Source of the DNA: Dysgonomonas sp. UBA5412
GTDB lineage: Bacteria > Bacteroidota > Bacteroidia > Bacteroidales > Dysgonomonadaceae
Length of the DNA: 64,000 bases
Assembly: GCA_002409595.1 (NCBI GenBank)
Contig: DHNQ01000029.1
Span: forward strand, 282,980-346,979
Direction of reading: 5' to 3'
Part shown: positions 59,559-64,000 of the stretch, piece after piece
Numbering within the stretch: the first letter of the stretch is position 1
Layout: the number at the start of each line of letters is the position of its first letter
Program-made: the position numbers and the translations under genes
Notes under the pieces: generated by a model
Told to the model about the DNA's origin: nothing
The model's database searches: none
The model's input: only the letters and a program-made list of their open reading frames with translations

Positions 59559-60299
59559 GTGAAATGGATAATTTCTATCCTATTTATCACTATTATTATA
59601 TGTTTAGCAACTAAAAAGGAAGGCATAAACATCCGCAATAAAAAGCAGTTGATGATATATATCATAATAAAAGGTTTATTTATAGGCTTCTTGTCTTCAG
59701 CCCCTATGGGTCCCGTAGGCATGTTGTGCGTACAGAGAACTTTGAATGAAGGCAGAAAAAACGGACTCATAACCGGCATCGGAGCAGTGGTCGGAGATAT
59801 GTTGATCGCTCTACTAGCAATAATAGCCGCTTTGGGAATGGGATTCAGCACCGAATTTATACAACAACACGAAGGCCCATTAAAAGTAATAGGCAGTATT
59901 GTTCTGATAGTATTTGGTTATGTGGTATTTAACAAGAATCCGTCTAAAAGCCTCACCAAACTGAAAGAGAATAAAATATCCTCATGGAAAGTATTTATAT
60001 CCTCGTTTTTTCTCACCATATCCAATATTGCAACCCTATTCCTTTACATAGCATTATTTGCACGTTTCAATGTCATAGATGCAGACAAACCCTTTGGTTA
60101 TGATCTCATATCAATACTCTTCATCGGCATCGGAGCTTTTCTGTGGTGGTTATTGGTAACCTATCTTGTAAGCAAGCTACGAAGTCACTTCAACCCTAGA
60201 GGTTTACAGATATTCAATAAAATAATTGGTTCATTACTCATTCTACTCGGTGTTGCCGGTATTATTACCGGAACTCTGATGGGAATAGACATCTTCTAA
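59559..60299 (+). CDS. LysE-family amino-acid exporter
   Basis: Inner-membrane transporter of the LysE/RhtB superfamily with six core spans; the signature GLFIGFLSSAPMGPVGMLCVQRTLNEGRKNG (by position, residues 39-69 of the longer form) is diagnostic. From GTG 59559 the protein has 246 residues with an extra N-terminal hydrophobic segment (WIISILFITIIICLA); ATG 59652 gives 215 residues and the usual family start. The short form is as likely. It overlaps the convergent membrane-protein gene by 4 bp. Substrate unknown. Confidence 0.85.
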   Translation: MKWIISILFITIIICLATKKEGINIRNKKQLMIYIIIKGLFIGFLSSAPMGPVGMLCVQRTLNEGRKNGLITGIGAVVGDMLIALLAIIAALGMGFSTEFIQQHEGPLKVIGSIVLIVFGYVVFNKNPSKSLTKLKENKISSWKVFISSFFLTISNIATLFLYIALFARFNVIDADKPFGYDLISILFIGIGAFLWWLLVTYLVSKLRSHFNPRGLQIFNKIIGSLLILLGVAGIITGTLMGIDIF

Positions 60300-61684
60300 T
60301 CCGGATTTTTCAGACGTATCTTAATTCCATAATAACGGGTCATTAACTCCTCCGAAAAAGGATCTTCTCCGTGTATATAAACATTTCCATCATAACGCTC
60401 AAACACACATAAACTGGCTCCCGAATTTTTAGCTTTCTCTATTTCAGCTTCTCTATAAGTAACAATTCCCTTAAAGCGGTTTATCTCCTTGGCAGCTAAA
60501 TAATAAGTAAATATAAAACTACAAAGCCCGATTATGATAATAGCAGATCGAATCTGACGAAGAAAGCTATTTCTGAAATCGAGGTTATAAAACAACGTTC
60601 CCATCCCTATAATAAGGAAAGTTACTACTCCGAACAATGCTCTACGTGGAAATGTAGGGGACAACACCATCGCCAAAATGGCTGCAATAGCTGCTGTAGA
60701 ATATATAATACTAAGAATAAGATGAGAATTTCTTTCGCCTTTATAAAAATGATAATACAATACATAAACGACACCACAAGTCAAGATTAAAGGACCACAG
60801 TAATAAAAGAAAGTAAGTGCGCAGTTAAACAATCGGTAAACAACTAAATAGAGATTTAGATCAGAAGTCCCTGCCCTTTCAAAATTACCGGGAGCAAGAA
60901 TCATAACCATATAGCCAAATACAGCACCGATTAACCCACAAACACTCCATACGGGAATTTTCCATCTAACTGAGCGATAATAGGAATAGAAAAATAACAC
61001 TATCAAAATCATAGCTCCCGCAGTATTTTCATTTGTCCATCCTGCCAAAACGCCAAAGGCAAACAATAAAACAGAAAAAATAAACTGCTCCAACATGGAG
61101 AATTTCCTTCCTTGATAGAGCCGATAAGGCAAAAGAAATAAAAGAATAAGAACAGTACCCCAAAGATAATTTGCCGCACCCGTAATCCACAAAATAGTAT
61201 CGCCAAAAACAGGTTGCATAAACCAAACGGCAAGATTGATCAATACAAATAATTTCAGACTGCTTTTTGCATTTCCTTTAATATGATAATAGATCAAGAA
61301 AATATAAACGACATAGGCCAAAGAATTAAGAACATCAGCAGCTAATGGAGGAATGAGAAGCAGAACCTGAGCTATAAAATGGACAACACTGCGCCCTCCC
61401 CACATATAGTAATGGTTGATTTGAGATTGCAGAATGTCAGCAAGAGAATTGATCCGAATATTTTCGCCATATATAAATAAATATGCAAAGTCGTCGGAAA
61501 TGATAGGAGTCAAATAATTTAACAGTAAGATTGCCGAAAAACAAATGAGAACAACAACACACCAGAGCAATCCATTTCGGAGTTTAGAGTCCTGTACCTT
61601 CTGCATCTTAGACTCCGACTCGGAATAGAAGCGTTTCAACAAAAGCGCTCCTTTATTTAACATATTCGATTGTATCTTACTCAT
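60296..61684 (-). CDS. Multi-pass membrane protein, DUF6056/GT-C-like
   Basis: 462 residues with about ten to eleven hydrophobic spans between residues 38 and 400, after a charged N-terminus. The first extracytoplasmic loop has PIISDDFAY and then HYYMWGGRSVVHF, a pattern like DUF6056 proteins and GT-C glycosyltransferases, in which an acidic pair in loop 1 is catalytic. The short C-terminal domain (about 405-462) is hydrophilic. Transfer of a sugar from a polyprenyl carrier is an inference, not shown. It is preceded by leader element B. Confidence 0.75.
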   Translation of the reverse strand: MSKIQSNMLNKGALLLKRFYSESESKMQKVQDSKLRNGLLWCVVVLICFSAILLLNYLTPIISDDFAYLFIYGENIRINSLADILQSQINHYYMWGGRSVVHFIAQVLLLIPPLAADVLNSLAYVVYIFLIYYHIKGNAKSSLKLFVLINLAVWFMQPVFGDTILWITGAANYLWGTVLILLFLLPYRLYQGRKFSMLEQFIFSVLLFAFGVLAGWTNENTAGAMILIVLFFYSYYRSVRWKIPVWSVCGLIGAVFGYMVMILAPGNFERAGTSDLNLYLVVYRLFNCALTFFYYCGPLILTCGVVYVLYYHFYKGERNSHLILSIIYSTAAIAAILAMVLSPTFPRRALFGVVTFLIIGMGTLFYNLDFRNSFLRQIRSAIIIIGLCSFIFTYYLAAKEINRFKGIVTYREAEIEKAKNSGASLCVFERYDGNVYIHGEDPFSEELMTRYYGIKIRLKNPD

Positions 61685-61719
61685 TTTTCTATTTTAATCA
61701 TATAACTGTAAGAGGTGTA

Positions 61720-61820
61720 TTTTAACTAAAAGGTTACAAACTTGTACACTTTTTCCCCTTTTTTCAATTGTTAGTTTTCTCTACCCCTCAACAAGAAGTT
61801 AAGACTCTAATATAGATAAA
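61720..61820 (-). promoter_or_regulatory. Leader element copy B upstream of the membrane-protein gene
   Basis: On the minus strand TTTATCTATATTAGAG (61805-61820) is followed by a variable stretch, GAAAAAAGGGGAAAAAGTG, the ACAAGTTTGT loop region and ACCTTTTAGTTAAAA, ending 35 nt before the ATG at 61684. Same order and spacing as 1996-2093 and 27890-27984. Confidence 0.65.
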
Positions 61821-61841
61821 CACAACCAATTAAAGTACAAA
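61811..61841 (-). promoter_or_regulatory. Promoter of the DUF6056-like gene
   Basis: On the minus strand TTTG (61838-61841), 19-bp spacer, TATCTATA (61811-61818). It implies a leader of about 120 nt containing the conserved hairpin. Confidence 0.6.
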
Positions 61842-61855
61842 TGTACATAAAAAAC

Positions 61856-61889
61856 AAAAGCAGTAAAGAATCAATCTTTACTGCTTTTT
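61856..61889 (-). terminator. Terminator of asnS
   Basis: AAAAGCAGTAAAGA / TCTTTACTGCTTTT (14 bp) with a 5-nt loop, 23 bp beyond the asnS stop; T-rich on the minus side. Confidence 0.85.
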
Positions 61890-61911
61890 ATATTCAATCG
61901 TTCAGAATACT

Positions 61912-63309
61912 TTAGAACTCTGCATTGTTAGGCGTACGAGGGAATGGAATCACATCACGTATATTAGCCATACCGGTAATAAACAGAATAAGGCGTTCAA
62001 AGCCCAGACCGAATCCTGAATGCGGCGCAGAGCCAAATTTACGAGTTTCTAAATACCACCAAATAGGATCAGTATTCATATTCAGTTCTTTCGTACGGTT
62101 TACAAGTTTATCGTAATCCACTTCACGTTCCGAGCCTCCGATTATTTCTCCTATTTTAGGGAAAAGAACATCCATACCACGTACTGTCTTTCCATCTTCA
62201 TTCTGTTTCATATAGAAAGATTTGATTTCTTTCGGATAGTCAGTAAGGATAACCGGACGTTTAAAGTGTTTCTCTACCAAATAACGTTCATGTTCCGACT
62301 GCAAATCAGCACCCCAATAAACAGGAAATTCAAATTTGTGACCACTCTTCTCCAAGATTTCGACACCTTCAGTATAAGTAAGGCGAACAAAATCATGAGC
62401 CAAAACAAAATTCAGACGCTCTAATAATTCCTTATCAAACATCTCGTTTAAGAAAGCAATATCGTCTTTACAATGTTCGAGAGCATATCCGATCAGATAT
62501 TTCATAAAATCCTCAGCCAAATCCATATTATCATGAATATCATAGAAAGCTACTTCCGGCTCGATCATCCAAAACTCTGCCAAGTGGCGAGGAGTATTCG
62601 AATTTTCGGCACGAAACGTAGGACCAAATGTATAGATTCCACCCAATGCCATAGCACCTAATTCTCCTTCAAGTTGTCCGGAAACAGTCAGATTGGTAGC
62701 CTGACCGAAAAAATCTTCCGAATAGTCAACCTTACCTTCTTCGGTACGAGGAATATTATTAACATCCAACGTAGTCACCTGAAACATGGATCCGGCACCT
62801 TCAGCATCCGACCCTGTTATGATCGGAGTATGAAAATAAAAGAATCCCTTGTCGTTAAAATACTTATGTATAGCATAAGACATATGATGTCTGATACGGA
62901 ATATAGCACCAAAAGTATTGGTACGAGGACGCAGATAAGCTATTTCACGCAAAAACTCTAAAGAATGTCCCTTCTTTTGCAAAGGATAAGTTTCAGGATC
63001 GGCCGTACCGTATACTTCGATAGAACTTGCCTGAATCTCAGCACTTTGACCTTTTCCTTGCGACTCTACAAGAGTTCCTATTACATGAATACAAGCTCCG
63101 GTAGTTACAGGTTTGAAGAAATCTTCTCCAAATTTTTCCACGTCGGCTACTATCTGAAGATTATGGACAGTAGAACCATCATTAAGATGGATAAAGTTTA
63201 CATATTTATTACCGCGAATGGTACGTACCCATCCTTTCACGTCAATTTCAGATCCAAACTTAAGATCTTTGAATACATCAACAATTTTTGTTCTACGAAT
63301 CTTCTCCAT
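61912..63309 (-). CDS. asnS: Asparagine--tRNA ligase
   Basis: Class IIb aminoacyl-tRNA synthetase, 465 residues. The N-terminal OB-fold anticodon domain (about 15-105, VKGWVRTIRGNKYVNFIHLNDG by position) is followed by motif 2 (FRAENSNTPRHLAEFWMIEPE by position, near 230-250) and motif 3 GFGLGFERL near the C-terminus. The substrate pocket reads as AsnRS rather than AspRS. It lies 23 bp after the pseudouridine synthase gene on the same strand. Confidence 0.97.
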   Translation of the reverse strand: MEKIRRTKIVDVFKDLKFGSEIDVKGWVRTIRGNKYVNFIHLNDGSTVHNLQIVADVEKFGEDFFKPVTTGACIHVIGTLVESQGKGQSAEIQASSIEVYGTADPETYPLQKKGHSLEFLREIAYLRPRTNTFGAIFRIRHHMSYAIHKYFNDKGFFYFHTPIITGSDAEGAGSMFQVTTLDVNNIPRTEEGKVDYSEDFFGQATNLTVSGQLEGELGAMALGGIYTFGPTFRAENSNTPRHLAEFWMIEPEVAFYDIHDNMDLAEDFMKYLIGYALEHCKDDIAFLNEMFDKELLERLNFVLAHDFVRLTYTEGVEILEKSGHKFEFPVYWGADLQSEHERYLVEKHFKRPVILTDYPKEIKSFYMKQNEDGKTVRGMDVLFPKIGEIIGGSEREVDYDKLVNRTKELNMNTDPIWWYLETRKFGSAPHSGFGLGFERLILFITGMANIRDVIPFPRTPNNAEF

Positions 63310-63332
63310 CTTTATATCAATATTTTTATCTT

Positions 63333-64000
63333 TTACTCAAAAGCTCCCATACGAAGCATGTTTACTTCTTTTTCTGACAAATAACGCCATTTACCACGAA
63401 GAACGTTCTTTTTAGTCAATCCTGCAAAATAAACACGATCAAGCTTCACAACCTGATAGCCTAATTTTTCGAATATACGACGAACTATACGATTGCGTCC
63501 TGAGTGTATTTCTATACCCACCACGTTCAATACGTCTTCTGCTTGGTACGCTATGGAATCGGCATGTATTTCACCATCATCCAATTCGATACCATCGGCA
63601 ATAGCCTGCATATCTTCGATCGCAACATCACGATCAAGTGTTACTTGATAGATTTTTTTCTTCTTAAATTTAGGATGCGTCAATTTAGATGCTAAGTCTC
63701 CATCATTTGTCAACAACAATACTCCTGTTGTATTTCGGTCGAGACGTCCTACCGGATAAATACGTTCCGGACAAGCGTTTTTCACCAAATCCATTACAGT
63801 CAAACGATTTTGAGGATCGTCCGATGTTGTTACACAATTTTTAGGTTTATTCAAAAGAACATACACCTTGCTTTCTAAACGAACCGGTTGATCGTGGAAA
63901 GTGACCATGTCGCCACGTGTAACCTTTGCTCCCAATTGATCAACAACTTCACCGTTCACTTTTACTACCCCTGCCGTGATGTAAGCATCTGCCTCGCGAC
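63333..64000 (-). CDS. Ribosomal large-subunit pseudouridine synthase, RluB/RsuA family (5' end beyond window)
   Basis: The gene is open to the right edge, so only the C-terminal 221 residues are visible. They begin inside an S4 RNA-binding domain (READAYITAGVVKVNG), so a GTG at 63959 is internal and not the start. The catalytic motif GRLDRNTTGVLLLTNDG carries the nucleophilic Asp, and YVLLNKP and IHSGRNRIVRRIFEKLGY are family signatures. The enzyme isomerises one uridine in rRNA; RluB (23S U2605) is the best guess over RsuA or RluE/F. Co-transcribed with asnS downstream. Confidence 0.92.
   Translation of the reverse strand, partial: READAYITAGVVKVNGEVVDQLGAKVTRGDMVTFHDQPVRLESKVYVLLNKPKNCVTTSDDPQNRLTVMDLVKNACPERIYPVGRLDRNTTGVLLLTNDGDLASKLTHPKFKKKKIYQVTLDRDVAIEDMQAIADGIELDDGEIHADSIAYQAEDVLNVVGIEIHSGRNRIVRRIFEKLGYQVVKLDRVYFAGLTKKNVLRGKWRYLSEKEVNMLRMGAFE

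Noticed and set aside
63333..63959. GTG 63959 as a complete pseudouridine synthase start
   Set aside because: The frame stays open to the window edge and the upstream residues complete an S4 domain, so the gene is truncated by the window.
1..64000. tRNA, rRNA, CRISPR arrays, insertion sequences or prophage
   Set aside because: No cloverleaf-like sequence, regularly spaced repeat array, transposase, integrase or phage gene was seen while reading both strands.

Overview
The window looks like a chromosomal segment from a low-GC member of the Bacteroidota, most likely Bacteroidales. The evidence is: promoters of the TTTG / 19-20 bp / TAnnTTTG type in front of many genes and almost no Shine-Dalgarno sequences; families largely restricted to this phylum (DUF4270, DUF4199, DUF4834, the HU/SPOR fusion protein, a bacterial GH3-like protein); and an adenosylcobalamin-type ribonucleotide reductase. 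Dysgonomonadaceae would fit the gene content, but the genus is inference. I see no tRNA, rRNA, CRISPR array, insertion sequence or prophage. This is core chromosome, with 57 protein genes supported, one of them cut by the right edge.

Layout. 0-10.8 kb: typA, an orphan lipoprotein, leuS, a YitT-type membrane protein, an SDR oxidoreductase, a PAP2 phosphatase, ruvB and a LolC/E-like permease. 10.8-17.5 kb (minus strand): nrdJ, a zinc-ribbon coiled-coil protein with a Nif3-like protein, and dnaJ-grpE. 17.8-26 kb: SLC13 permease, free-Met-R-sulfoxide reductase, gmhA, a secreted protein of unknown role, an HU-TM-SPOR protein, upp, aroE, and an OmpH/Skp-like protein. 26-31.7 kb: pepD, then a DsbA / beta-helix lipoprotein / endonuclease-like operon, and a MarR regulator. 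31.8-37 kb: rpsF-rpsR-rplI, a small lipoprotein, and the oxidative pentose phosphate genes gnd-zwf-pgl. 37-39.3 kb: GH3-like protein with a Crp/Fnr regulator. 39.5-47.6 kb: protein quality control and DNA repair (tig, clpP, clpX, recQ, coaD, S41 protease). 47.6-53.3 kb (minus): DUF4834, MntP, nitroreductase, GT2, DUF4199, lon. 53.4-64 kb: trmN6, DUF4270, a truncated glycogen-synthase-like protein, panC-panD, MATE and LysE exporters, a multi-pass membrane protein, asnS, and an rluB-type pseudouridine synthase that runs off the edge.

The most unusual signal is non-coding. A conserved element of about 95-100 bp occurs three times (1996-2093, 27890-27984, 61720-61820). It pairs a promoter-like box with a hairpin core about 45 nt long, and the hairpin carries a compensatory base-pair change. 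Two copies sit as the 5' leader of a gene (dsbA-like; multi-pass membrane protein), with the hairpin 32-35 nt before the start codon. The third has no real gene downstream. I do not recognise it as a known RNA family or operator. Other regulatory structure worth noting: a 44-bp perfect palindrome between lon and the DUF4199 gene; a 12-bp inverted repeat that brackets the -7 box of the Crp/Fnr gene; two face-to-face -7 boxes within an 11-bp inverted repeat between lon and trmN6; and two genes whose -7 box lies so close to ATG that their mRNAs are probably leaderless.
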